From positions 37,808,548 to 37,872,547 of the forward strand of contig OZ025253.1 of assembly GCA_964019135.1 (NCBI GenBank): DNA of 64,000 nucleotides, in the 5' to 3' direction. A program made the translations under genes and the position numbers. Under the pieces are notes generated by a model. It saw nothing but the letters and a program-made list of their open reading frames with translations, searched no databases and was not told where the DNA came from. Shown in pieces: positions 13,101 to 28,100 of this stretch (position 1 is the first letter of the stretch; each line of letters begins with the position of its first letter). The DNA is from Arenicola marina. Lineage: Eukaryota > Annelida > Polychaeta > Arenicolidae.

Positions 13101-16100
13101 AACAACAGCCACTGTACCCTTACCACAGTCAGTATAGACCACACCTTCCTCTAACAACAGCCATTGTACCCTTACCACAGTCAGTATAGACCACAACTTC
13201 CTTTAACAACAGCCACTGTACCCTTACCACAGTCAGTATAGACCACACCTTCCGCTAACAACAGCCACTGTTCCCTTACCACAGTCAGTATAGACCACAC
13301 CTTCCTCTAACAACAGCCACTGTACCCTTACCACAGTCAGTATAGACCACACCTTCCTCTAACAACAGCCACTGTTCCCTTACCACAGTCAGTATAGGCC
13401 CCACCTTCCTCCAACAACAACCACTGTACCCTTACCAGTCCGTATAGACCACACATTCCTCTAGCAACAGCCACTGTACCCTTACCAGTCCGTATAGACC
13501 ACACATTCCTCTAACAACAGCCACTGTATCCTTATCAGTCAGTATAGACCCACCTTCCTCTAACAACAGCCACTGTACCCTTACCACAGTCAGTATAGAC
13601 CACACCTTCCGCTAACAACAGCCACTGTTCCCTTACCACAGTCAGTATAGACCACACCTTCCTCTAACAACAGCCACTGTACCCTTACCACAGTCAGTAT
13701 AGACCACACCTTCCTCTAACAACAGCCACTGTTCCCTTACCACAGTCAGTATAGGCCCCACCTTCCTTTAACAACAACCACTGTACCCTTACCAGTCAGT
13801 ATAGACCACACATTCCTCTAACAACAGCCACTGTACCCTTACCAGTCCGTATAGACCACACATTCCTCTAACAACAGCCACTGTATCCTTATCAGTCAGT
13901 ATAGACCTACCTTCCTCTAACAACAGCCACTGTACCCTTACCACAGTCAGTATAGACCACACCTTCCTCTAACAACTGCAACTGTACCCTTACCACAGTC
14001 AGTATAGACCACACCTTCCTCTAACAACAACCAGTGTTCCCTTACCACAGTCAGTATAGACCACACCGTCCTCCAACAACAACCACTGTTCCCTTACCAG
14101 TCAGTACAAACCACACCGTCCTCTAGCAGCAACCATTGTTCTATTACCACAGTCAGTATAGACCACACCTTCCTCTAACAACAGCCACTGTATCCTTACC
14201 AGTCAGTATTGACCACACCTTCCTCTAACAACAGCCACTGTACCCTTACCACAGTCAGTATAGACCACACCGTCCTCCAACAACAACCACTGTTCCCTTA
14301 CCAGTCAGTACAGACCACACCTTCCTCTAGCAGCAACATTGTTCCATTACCACAGTCAGTATAGACCACACGTTCCTATAACAACAGCCACAGTATCCAT
14401 ACCAGTCAGCATAGACCCACCTTCCTCTAACAAGAGCCACTGTACCTTTACCACAGTCAGTATAGACCACACCTTCCTCTAACAACAGCCACTGTACCCT
14501 TACCACAGTCAGTATAGACCACACCTTCCTCTAACAACAGCCACTGTACCCTTACCACAGTCAGTATAGACCACACCTTCCTTTAACAACAGCCACTCTA
14601 CCCTTACCCCAGACAGTATAGAGCACACCTTCCGCTAACAACAGCCACTGTTCCCTTACCACAGTCAGTATAGACCACACCTTCCTCTAACAACAGCCAC
14701 TGTACCCTTACCACAGTCAGTATAGACCACACCTTCCTCTAACAACAGCCACTGTTCCCTTACCACAGTCAGTATAACCCACACCTTCCTCTCACAACCA
14801 TTGTTCTATTACCACAGTCAATATAGAGCACGCCTTTCTCAATCAGCAACCACTGTACCCTTACCACAGTCAGTATAGACCACACCTTCCTCTAACAACA
14901 GCCAGTGTTCACTTACCACAGTCAGTACAGCCCACACCTTCCTCTAACAACAGCAATTGTATCCTTAGCACAGTCAGGATAGACCCACTTTCCTCTCACA
15001 AGAGCCACTGTACACTTACCACAGTCAGTATAGACCACACCTTCCTCTAACAACAGCCACTGTACCCTTACCACAGTCAGTATAGACCACACCTTCCTCT
15101 AGCAACAGCCACTGTACCCTTACCACAGTCAGGATTGACCACACCGTCCTCCAACAACAACCACTGTTCCCTTACCAGTCAGTACAGACCACACCTTCCT
15201 CTAGCAGCAACCATTGTTCCATTACCACAGTCAGTATAGACCACACCTTCCTCTAACAACAGCCACTGTATCCTTACCAGTCAGTATAGACCCACCTTCC
15301 TCTAACAAGAGCCACTGTACCTTTAGCACAGTCAGTATAGACCACACCTTCCTCTAACAACAGCCACTGTACCCTTACCACAGTCAGTATAGACCACACC
15401 TTCCTCTAACAACAGCCACTGTACCCTTACCACAGTCAGTATAGACCACACCTTCCTTTAACAACAGCCACTGTACCCTTACAACAGTCAGTATAGACCA
15501 CACCTTCCGCTAACAACAAACACTGTTCCCTTACCACAGTCAGTATAGACCACACCTTCCTCCAACAACAGCTACTGTACCCTTTCCACAGTCAGTATAG
15601 ACCACACCTTCCTCTAACAACAGCCACTGTTCCCTTACCACAGTCAGTATAGGCCCCACCTTCCTCTAACAACAACCACTGTACCCTTACCAGTCCGTAT
15701 AGACCACACATTCCTCTAACAACAGCCACTGTATCCTTATCAGTCAGTATAGACCCACCTTCCTCTAACAACAGCCACTGTACCCTTACCACAGTCAGTA
15801 TAGACCACACCTTCCTCTAACAACAGCCACTGTTCCCTTACCACAGTTAGTATAGGCCCCACCTTCCTCTAACAACAACCACTGTACCCTTACCAGTCCG
15901 TATAGACCACACTTTCCTCTAACAACAGCCACTGTATCCTTACCAGTCAGCATAGACCCACCTTCCTCTAACAACAGCCACTGTATGCTTACCACAGTCA
16001 GTATAGGCCACACCTTCCTCTAACAACAGCCACTGTACCATTACCACAGTCAGCATAGACCACACCTTCCTCTAGCAACAGCCACTGTACCCTTACCACA

Positions 16101-19100
16101 GTCAGTATAGACCACACCTTCCTCTCACAACCACGGTACCCTTACCACAGTCAATATAGACCACACCTTCCTCTAACAACAACCAGTGTTCACTTACCAC
16201 AGTCAGTACAGACCACACCTTCCTCTATCAGCAACCATTGTTCCCTTACCACAGTCAGTACAGCCCACACCTTCCTCTAACAACAGCAATTGTATCCTTA
16301 CCACAGTCAGGATAGACCCAATTTCCTCTCACAAGAGCCACTGTACCCTTACCACAGTCAGTATAGACCACACCTTCCTCTAACAACAGCCACTGTACCC
16401 TTACCACAGTCAGTATAGACCACACCTTCCTCTAACAACAACCACTGTTCCTTTACCACAGTCAGTACAGACCACACATTCCTCTAATAACAACCACTGT
16501 TCCCTTACCACAGTCAGTATAGACCACACCTTCCGCTAACAACAGCCACTGTTCCCTTACCACAGTCAGTATAGACCACACCTTCCACCAACAACAGCCA
16601 CTGTACCCTTACCACAGTCAGTATAGACCACACCTTCCTCTAACAACATCCACTGTTCCTTACCACAGTCAGTATAGGCCCCACCTTCTTCTAACAAAAA
16701 ACACTGTACCCTTACCAGTCCGTATAGACCACACATTCCTCTAACAACAGCCACTGTATCCTTATCAGTCAGTATAGACCCACCTTCCTCTAACAACAGC
16801 CACTGTACCCTTACCACAGTCAGTATAGACCTCACCTTCCTCTAACAACAAACACTGTTCCCTTACCACAGTCGGTATAGGCCCAACTTCCTCTAACAAC
16901 AACCACTGTGCCCTTACCAGTCAGCATAGACCACACTTTCCTCTAACAACAGCCACTGTATCCTTACCAGTCAGCATAGACCCACCTTCCTCTAACAACA
17001 GCCACTGTATGCTTACCACAGTCAGTATAGACCACACCTTCCTCTAACAACAGCCACTGTACCATTACCACAGTCAGTATAGACCACACCTTCCTCTAAC
17101 AACAGCCACTGTACCCTTACAACAGTCAGTATAGACCACACCTTCCGCTAACAACAAACACTGTTCCCTTACCACAGTCAGTATAGACCACACCTTCCTC
17201 CAACAACAGCTACTGTACCCTTTCCACAGTCAGTATAGACCACACCTTCCTCTAACAACAGCCACTGTTCCCTTACCACAGTCAGTATAGGCCCCACCTT
17301 CCTCTAACAACAACCACTGTACCCTTACCAGTCCGTATAGACCACACATTCCTCTAACAACAGCCACTGTATCCTTATCAGTCAGTATAGACCCACCTTC
17401 CTCTAACAACAGCCACTGTACCCTTACCACAGTCAGTATAGACCACACCTTCCTCTAACAACAACCACTGTTCCTTTACCACAGTCAGTACAGACCACAC
17501 ATTCCTCTAATAACAACCACTGTACCCTTACCAGTCCGTATAGACCACACTTTCCTCTAACAACAGCCACTGTATCCTTACCAGTCAGCATAGACCCACC
17601 TTCCTCTAACAACAGCCACTGTATGCTTACCACAGTCAGTATAGGCCACACCTTCCTCTAACAACAGCCACTGTACCATTACCACAGTCAGCATAGACCA
17701 CACCTTCCTCTAACAACAGCCACTGTACCCTTACCACAGTCAGTATAGACCACACCTTCCTCTCACAACCACGGTACCCTTTCCACAGTCAATATAGACC
17801 ACACCTTCCTCTAACAACAACCAGTGTTCACTTACCACAGTCAGTACAGACCACACCTTCCTCTATCAGCAACCATTGTTCCCTTACCACAGTCAGTACA
17901 GCCCACACCTTCCTCTAACAACAGCAATAGTATCCTTACCACAGTCAGGATAGACCCACTTTCCTCTCACAAGAGCCACTGTACCCTTACCACAGTCAGT
18001 ATAGACCACACCTTCCTCTAACAACAGCCACTGTACCCTTACCACAGTCAGTATAGACCACACCTTCCTCTAACAACAACCACTGTTCCTTTACCACAGT
18101 CAGTACAGACCACACATTCCTCTAATAACAACCACTGTTCCCTTACCACAGTCAGTATAGACCACACCTTCCGCTAACAACAGCCACTGTTCCCTTACCA
18201 CAGTCAGTATAGACCACACCTTCCACCAACAACAGCCACTGTACCCTTACCACAGTCAGTATAGACCACACCTTCCTCTAACAACATCCACTGTTCCTTA
18301 CCACAGTCAGTATAGGCCCCACCTTCTTCTAACAAAAAACACTGTACCCTTACCAGTCCGTATAGACCACACATTCCTCTAACAACAGCCACTGTATCCT
18401 TATCAGTCAGTATAGACCCACCTTCCTCTAACAACAGCCACTGTACCCTTACCACAGTCAGTATAGACCTCACCTTCCTCTAACAACAAACACTGTTCCC
18501 TTACCACAGTCGGTATAGGCCCAACTTCCTCTAACAACAACCACTGTACCCTTACCAGTCAGCATAGACCACACTTTCCTCTAACAACAGCCACTGTATC
18601 CTTACCAGTCAGCATAGACCCACCTTCCTCTAACAACAGCCACTGTACCATTACCACAGTCAGTATAGACCACACCTTCCTCTAACAACAACCAGTGTTC
18701 CCTTACCACAGTCAGTATAGACCACACCTTCCGCTAACAACAAACACTGTTCCCTTACCACAGTCAGTATAGACCACACCTTCCTCCAACAACAGCTACT
18801 GTACCCTTTCCACAGTCAGTATAGACCACACCTTCCTCTAACAACAGCCACTGTTCCCTTACCACAGTCAGTATAGGCCCCACCTTCCTCTAACAACAAC
18901 CACTGTACCCTTACCAGTCCGTATAGACCACACATTCCTCTAACAACAGCCACTGTATCCTTATCAGTCAGTATAGACCCACCTTCCTCTAACAACAGCC
19001 ACTGTACCCTTACCACAGTCAGTATAGACCACACCTTCCTCTAACAACAGCCACTGTTCCCTTACCACAGTCAGTATAGGCCCCACCTTCCTCTAACAAC

Positions 19101-22100
19101 AACCACTGTACCCTTACCAGTCCGTATAGACCACACTTTCCTCTAACAACAGCCACTGTATCCTTACCAGTCAGCATAGACCCACCTTCCTCTAACAACA
19201 GCCACTGTATGCTTACCACAGTCAGCATAGACCACACCTTCCTCTAACAACAGCCACTGTACCCTTACCACAGTCAGTATAGACCACACCTTCCTCTCAC
19301 AACCACGGTACCCTTACCACAGTCAATATAGACCACACCTTCCTCTAACAACAACCAGTGTTCACTTACCACAGTCAGTACAGACCACACCTTCCTCTAT
19401 CAGCAACCATTGTTCCCTTACCACAGTCAGTACAGCCCACACCTTCCTCTAACAACAGCAATTGTATCCTTACCACAGTCAGGATAGACCCACTTTCCTC
19501 TCACAAGAGCCACTGTACCCTTACCACAGTCAGTATAGACCACACCTTCCGCTAACAACAGCCACTGTTCCCTTACCACAGTCAGTATAGACCACACCTT
19601 CCACCAACAACAGCCACTGTACCCTTACCACAGTCAGTATAGACCACACCTTCCTCTAACAACATCCACTGTTCCTTACCACAGTCAGTATAGGCCCCAC
19701 CTTCTTCTAACAAAAAACACTGTACACTTACCAGTCCGTATAGACCACACATTCCTCTAACAACAGCCACTGTATCCTTATCAGTCAGTATAGACCCACC
19801 TTCCTCTAACAACAGCCACTGTACCCTTACCACAGTCAGTATAGACCTCACCTTCCTCTAACAACAAACACTGTTCCCTTACCACAGTCGGTATAGGCCC
19901 AACTTCCTCTAACAACAACCACTGTACCCTTACCAGTCAGCATAGACCACACTTTCCTCTAACAACAGCCACTGTATCCTTACCAGTCAGCATAGACCCA
20001 CCTTCCTCTAACAACAGCCACTGTATGCTTACCACAGTCAGTATAGACCACACCTTCCTCTAACAACAGCCACTGTACCATTACCACAGTCAGTATAGAC
20101 CACACCTTCCTCTAACAACAGCCACTGTACCCTTACCACAGTCAGTACAGACCACACTTTCCTGTAACAACAGCCACTGTACCTTTACCACAGTCCGTAT
20201 AGACCACACCTTCCTCTAACAACAACCACTGTTCCTTTACTACAGTCAGTACAGACCACACATTCCTCTAACAACAACCACTGTTCCCTTACCACAGTCA
20301 GTATAGACCACACCTGCCTCTAACAACTGCCACTGTACCCTTACCACAGTCAGTATAGACCACACCTTCCTCTAACAACAACCAGTGTTCCCTTACCACA
20401 GTCAGTATAGACCACACCGTCCTCCAACAACAACCACTGTTCCCTTACCAGTCAGTACAGACCACACCTTCCTCTAGCAGCAACCATTGTTCAATTACCA
20501 CAGTCAGTATAGACCACACCTTCCTCTAACAACAGCCACTGTATCCTTACCAGTCAGTATTGACCACACCTTCCTCTAACAACAGCCACTGTACCCTTAC
20601 CACAGTCAGTACAGACCACACTTTCCTGTAACAACAGCCACTGTACCCATCCCACAGTCCGTATAGACCACACCTTCCTCTAACAACAACCACTGTTCCT
20701 TTACCACAGTCAGTACAGACCACACATTCCTCTAACAACAACCACTGTTCCCTTACCACAGTCAGTATAGACCACACCTGCCTCTAACAACTGCCACTGT
20801 ACCCTTACCACAGTCAGTATAGACCACACCTTCCTCTAACAACAACCAGTGTTCCCTTACCACAGTCAGTATAGACCACACCGTCCTCCAACAACAACCA
20901 CTGTTCCCTTACCAGTCAGTACAGACCACACCTTCCTCTAGCAGCAACCATTTTTCCATTACCACAGTCAGTATAGACCACACCTTCCTCTAACAACAGC
21001 CACTGTATCCTTACCAGTCAGTATAGACCCACCTTCCTCTAACAGGAGCCACTGTACCTTTACCACAGTCAGTATAGACCACACCTTCCTCTAACAACAG
21101 CCACTGTACCCTTAACACAGTCAGTATAGACCACACCTTCCTCTAACAACAGCCACTGTACCCTTACCACAGTCAGTATAGACCACACCTTCCATTAACA
21201 ACAGCCACTGTACCATTACCACAGTCAGTATAGACCACACCTTCCGCTAACAACAGCCACTGTTCCCTTACCACAGTCAGTATAGACCACACCTTCCTCT
21301 CACAACCACTGTTCCATTACCACAGTCAATATAGAGCACACCTTTCTCTATCAGCAACCACTGTACCCTTACCACAGTCAGTATAGACCACACCTTCCTC
21401 TAACAACAGCCACGATACCCTTACCACAGTCAGTATAGACGACACCTTCCTCTCACAAACACTGTTCCCTTACCAGTCAATATAGACCACACCTTTCTCT
21501 AGCAGCAACCATTGTTCCATTACCACAGTCAGTATAGACCACACCTTCCTCTAACAACAACCACTGTTCCCTTACCGGTCAGTATAGACCACGCCTTCCT
21601 GTAGCAGAAACTGTTGTGCCATTACCACAGTCAGTATAGACCACACATTCCTCTAACAACAACCACTGTATCCTTACCACAGTCAGTATAGACCACACCT
21701 TCCTCGCACAACCACTGTTCCATTACTACAGTCAATATAGAGCACACCTGTCCCTAAGAACAACCAGTGTTGCCTTACAACAGTCAGTATAGACCACACA
21801 TTCCTCTAACAACAACCACTGTACCCTTACCGCAGTGAGTATAGACCACACCTTCCTCTAACAACAGCCACTGTACCCTTACCACAGTCAGCATAGACCA
21901 CACCTTCCTCAAACAACAACCACTGTACCCTTACCACAGACAGTATAGACCACACCTTCCTCTAACAACAGCTAATGTACAATTACCACAGTCAGTATAG
22001 ACCACACCTTCCTCTAACAACAGCCACTGTACCCTTACTACAGTCTGTATAGACCACACCTTCCTCTAACAACAGCCAGTGTATCTTTACCACAGTCAGT

Positions 22101-25100
22101 ATAGACCACACCTTCCTCTAACAACAGCCACTGTACCCTTACCACAGTCAGCATAGACCACACCTTCCTCTAACAACAGCCACTGTATCCTTACCACAGT
22201 CAGTATAGACCACACCTTCCCCTAACAACAACCACTGTTCCCATACCACAGTCAGTATAGACCACACCTTCCTCTAACAACAGTCACTGTTCTTTTACCA
22301 CAGTCAGTATAGACCACACCTTCCTCTCTCAAAAACCATTGTTTCATTACCACAGTCAATATAGACCACACCTCTCCCTAAGAACAACCAGTGTTGCCTC
22401 ACCACAGTCAGTATAGACCACACCTCTCCCGGAGAACAACCAGTGTTGCCTCACCACAGTCAGTATAGACCACACCTCTCCCTAAGAACAACCAGTGTTG
22501 CCTCACCACAGTCAGTATAGATCACACCTTCCTCTAACAACAGCCACTGAACCCTTACCACAGTCAGTATAGACCACACCTTCCTCTAACAACAGCCACT
22601 GTACCCTTACCACAGTCAGTATAGACCACATCTTCCTCTAGCAGCAACCACTCTGCCCTTACCAGTCAGTATAGACCACACCTTCCTCTAACAACAACCA
22701 CTGTGCCCTTACCAGTCAGTATAGACCACACTTTCCTCTAACAACAACCAGTGTGTCCTTACCACAGTCAGTAGAGACCACAACTTCCTCTCACAACCAC
22801 TGTTCCATTACCACAGTCAGTATAGACCACACCTTCCTCTAGCAGCAACCATTGTTCCATTACCAAAGTCAGTATAGACCACACCTTCCTCTAACAACAG
22901 CCACTGTACCCTATACCACAGTCAGTATATACCACACCTTCCTCTAACAACAGCCACTCTACCCTTACCACAGTCAGTATAGACCACACCTTCCTCTAAC
23001 AACAGCCACTGTTCCCTTACCAGTCAGTATAGACCACACCTTCCTCTAACAACAGCCACTGTACCCTTACCACAGTCAGTATAGACCACACCTTCCTCTA
23101 ACAACAGCCACTGTACCCTTACCACAGTCAGTATAGACGACACCTTCCTCTAACAACAGCCACTATACCCTTACCACAGTCAGTATAGACCACCCCGTCC
23201 TCTAACAACAGCCACTGTTCCCTTACCACAGTCAGTATAGACCACACCTTCCTCTAACAACAACCACTGTTCCCTTACCACAGTCAGTATAGACCACACC
23301 TTCCTCTAACAGAAGCCATTGTACTTTACCACAGTCACTATAGACCACACCTTCCTCTAACAACAGCCACTGCACCCTTACCACAGTCAGTATAGACCAC
23401 ACCTTCCTCTAACAACAGGCACTATACCTTTACCACAGTCAGTATAGACCACACCTTCCTTGAACAACAGCCATGGTACCCTTACCACAGTCAGTATATA
23501 CCACACCTTCCTCTAACAACAGCCACTGTTCCCTTACCACAGTCAGTATAGAACACACCTTCCTCTCACAACCACTGTTCCATTACCACAGTCAATATAG
23601 AGCACACCTCTCCGTAAGAACAACCAGTGTTGCCTTACCACAGTCAGTATAGACCACACCTTCCTCTAACAACAGCCACTGTTCCCTTACCACAGTCAGT
23701 ATAGGCCCCACCTTCCTCTAACAACAGCCACTGTATCCTTACCAGTCAGCATAGACCCACCTTCCTCTAACAACAGCCACTGTATGCTTACCACAGTCAG
23801 TATAGGCCACACCTTCCTCTAACAACAGCCACTGTACCATTACCACAGTCAGCATAGACCACACCTTCCTCTAACAACAGCCACTGTACCCTTACCACAG
23901 TCAGTATAGACCACACCTTCCTCTCACAACCACGGTACCCTTACCACAGTCAATATAGACCACACCTTCCTCTAACAACAACCAGTGTTCACTTACCACA
24001 GTCAGTACAGACCACACCTTCCTCTATCAGCAACCATTGTTCCCTTACCACAGTCAGTACAGCCCACACCTTCCTCTAACAACAGCAATTGTATCCTTAC
24101 CACAGTCAGGATAGACCCACTTTCCTCTCACAAGAGCCACTGTACCCTTACCACAGTCAGTATAGACCACACCTTCCTCTAACAACAGCCACTGTACCCT
24201 TACCACAGTCAGTATAGACCACACCTTCCTCTAACAACAACCACTGTTCCTTTACCACAGTCAGTACAGACCACACATTCCTCTAACAACAACCACTGTT
24301 CCATTACCACAGTCAGTATAGACCACACCTTCCGCTAACAACAGCCACTGTTCCCTTACCACAGTCAGTATAGTCCACACCTTCCACCAACAACAGCCAC
24401 TGTACCCTTACCACAGTCAGTATAGACCACACCTTCCTCTAACAACATCCACTGTTCCTTACCACAGTCAGTATAGGCCCCACCTTCCTCTAGCAAAAAC
24501 CACTGTACCCTTACCAGTCCGTATAGACCACACATTCCTCTAACAACAGCCACTGTATCCTTATCAGTCAGTATAGACCCACCTTCCTCTAACAACAGCC
24601 ACTGTACCCTTACCACAGTCAGTATAGACCACACCTTCCTCTAACAACATCCACTGTTCCTTACCACAGTCAGTATAGGCCCCACCTTCCTCTAACAAAA
24701 ACCACTGTACCCTTACCAGTCCGTATAGACCACACATTCCTCTAACAACAGCCACTGTATCCTTATCAGTCAGTATAGACCCACCTTCCTCTAACAACAG
24801 CCACTGTTCCCTTACCACAGTCGGTATAGGCCCAACTTCCTCTAACAACAACCACTGTACCCTTACCAGTCAGTATAGACCACACTTTCCTCTAACAACA
24901 GCCACTGTATCCTTACCAGTCAGCATAGACCCACCTTCCTCTAACAACAGCCACTGTATGCTTACCACAGTCAGTATAGTCCACACCTTCCTCTAACAAC
25001 AGCCACTGTACCATTACCACAGTCAGTATAGACCACACCTTCCTCTAACAACAGCCACTGTACCCTTACCACAGTCAGTACAGACCACACTTTCCTGTAA

Positions 25101-28100
25101 CAACAGCCACTGTACCCTTACCACAGTCCGTATAGACCACACCTTCCTCTAACAACAACCACTGTTCCTTTACCACAGTCAGTACAGACCACACATTCCT
25201 CTAACAACAACCACTGTTCCCTTACCACAGTCAGTATAGACCACACCTGCCTCTAACAACTGCCACTGTACCCTTACCACAGTCAGTATAGACCACACCT
25301 TCCTCTAACAACAACCAGTGTTCCCTTACCACAGTCAGTATAGACCACACCGTCCTCCAACAACAACCACTGTTCCCTTACCAGTCAGTACAGACCACAC
25401 CTTCCTCTAGCAGCAACCATTGTTCCATTACCACAGTCAGTATAGACCACACCTTCCTCTAACAACAGCCACTGTATCCTTACCAGTCAGTATTGACCAC
25501 ACCTTCCTCTAACAAGAGCCACTGTACCCTTACCACAGTCAGTACAGACCACACTTTCCTGTAACAACAGCCACTGTACCCTTACCACAGTCCGTATAGA
25601 CCACACCTTCCTCTAACAACAACCACTGTTCCTTTACCACAGTCAGTACAGACCACACATTCCTCTAACAACAACCACTGTTCCCTTACCACAGTCAGTA
25701 TAGACCACACCTGCCTCTAACAACTGCCACTGTACCCTTACCACAGTCAGTATAGACCACACCTTCCTCTAACAACAACCAGTGTTCCCTTACCACAGTC
25801 AGTATAGACCACGCCGTCCTCCAACAACAACCACTGTTCCCTTACCAGTCAGTACAGACCACACCTTCCTCTAGCAGCAACCATTGTTCCATTACTACAG
25901 TCAGTATAGACCACACCTTCCTCTAACAACAGCCACTGTATCCTTACCAGTCAGTATAGACCCACCTTCCTCTAACAAGAGCCACTGTACCTTTACCACA
26001 GTCAGTATAGACCACACCTTCCTCTAACAACAGCCACTGTACCCTTAACACAGTCAGTATAGACCACACCTTCCTCTAACAACAGCCACTGTACCCTTAC
26101 CACAGTCAGTATAGACCACACCTTCCATTAACAACAGCCACTGTACCATTACCACAGTCACTATAGACCACACCTTCCGCTAACAACAGCCACTGTTCCC
26201 TTACCACAGTCAGTATAGACCACACCTTCCTCTAACAACAGCCACTGTACCCTTACCACAGTCAGTATAGACCACACTTTCCTCTAACAACAGCCACTGT
26301 TCCCTTACCACAGTCAGTATAGACCACACCTTCCTCTCACAACCACTGTTCCATTACCACAGTCAATATAGAGCACACCGTTCTCTATCAGCAACCACTG
26401 TACCCTTACCACAGTCAGTATAGACCACACCTTCCTCTAACAACAGCCACGATACCCTTACCACAGTCAGTATAGACGACACCTTCCTCTCACAAACACT
26501 GTTCCCTTACCAGTCAATATAGACCACACCTTTCTCTAGCAGCAACCATTGTTCCATTACCACAGTCAGTATAGACCACACCTTCCTCTAACAACAACCA
26601 CTGTTCCCTTACCGGTCAGTATAGACCACGCCTTCCTCTAGCAGAAACTGTTGTGCCATTACTACAGTCAATATAGAGCACACCTGTCCCTAAGAACAAC
26701 CAGTGTTGCCTTACCACAGTCAGTATAGACCTCACCTTCCTCTAACAACAACCACTGTACCCTTACCGCAGTGAGTATAGACCACACCTTCCTCTAACAA
26801 CAGCCACTGTACCCTTACCACAGTCAGCATAGACTACACCTTCCTCAAACAACAACCACTGTACCCTTACCACAGACAGTATAGACCACACCTTCCTCTA
26901 ACAACAGCTAATGTACCCTTACCACAGTCAGTATACACCACACCTTCCTCTAACAACAGCCACTGTACCCTTACTACAGTCTGTATAGACCACACCTTCC
27001 TCTAACAACAGCCAGTGTATCTTTACCACAGTCAGTATAGACCACACCTTCCTCTAACAACAGCCACTGTACCCTTACCACAGTCAGTATAGACCACACC
27101 TTCCTCTAACAACAGCCACTGTATCCTTACCACAGTCAGTATAGACCACACCTTCCCCTAACAACAACCACTGTTCCCATACCACAGTCAGTATAGACCA
27201 CACCTTCCTCTAACAACAGTCACTGTTCTTTTACCAAAGTCAGTATAGACCACACCTTCCTCTCTCAACAACCATTGTTTCATTACCACAGTCAATATAG
27301 ACCACACCTCTCCCTAAGAACAACCAGTGTTGCCTCACCACAGTCAGTATAGACCACACCTCTCGCGGAGAACAACCAGTGTTGCCTCACCACAGTCAGT
27401 ATAGACCACACCTCTCCCTAAGAACAACCAGTGTTGCCTCACCACAGTCAGTATAGATCACACCTTCCTCTAGCAGCAACCACTGTGCCCTTACCAGTCA
27501 GTATAGACCACACCTTCCTCTAACAACAACCACTGTGCCCTTACCAGTCAGTATAGACCACACTTTCCTCTAACAACAACCAGTGTGTCCTTACCACAGT
27601 CAGTAGAGACCACAACTTCCTCTCACAACCACTGTTCCATTACCACAGTCAGTATAGACCACACCTTCCTCTACCAGCAACCATTGTTCCATTACCAAAG
27701 TCAGTATAGACCACACCTTCCTCTAACAACAGCCACTGTACCCTATACCACAGTCAGTATATGCCACACCTTCCTCTAACAACAGCCACTCTACCCTTAC
27801 CACAGTCAGTATAGACCACACCTTCCTCTAACAACAGCCACTGTTCCCTTACCATTCAGTATAGACCACACCTTCCGCTAGCAGCAACCATTGTTCCATT
27901 ACCACAGTCAGTATAGACCACACCTTCCTCTAACAACAGCCACTGTTCCCTTACCAGTCAGTATAGACCACACCTTCCTCTAACAACAGCCACTGTACCC
28001 TTACCACAGTCAGTATAGACCACACCTTCCTCTAACAACAGCCACTGTACCCTTACCACAGTCAGTATAGACGACACCTTCCTCTAACAACAGCCACTAT

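Noticed and set aside
14327-24851. Minus-strand frames of the [18 protein letters not shown] type and + strand [14 protein letters not shown] frames
   Set aside because: They recur only with the period of the 52-bp minisatellite and its higher-order blocks, in several frames and on both strands. They are translations of non-coding repeat.
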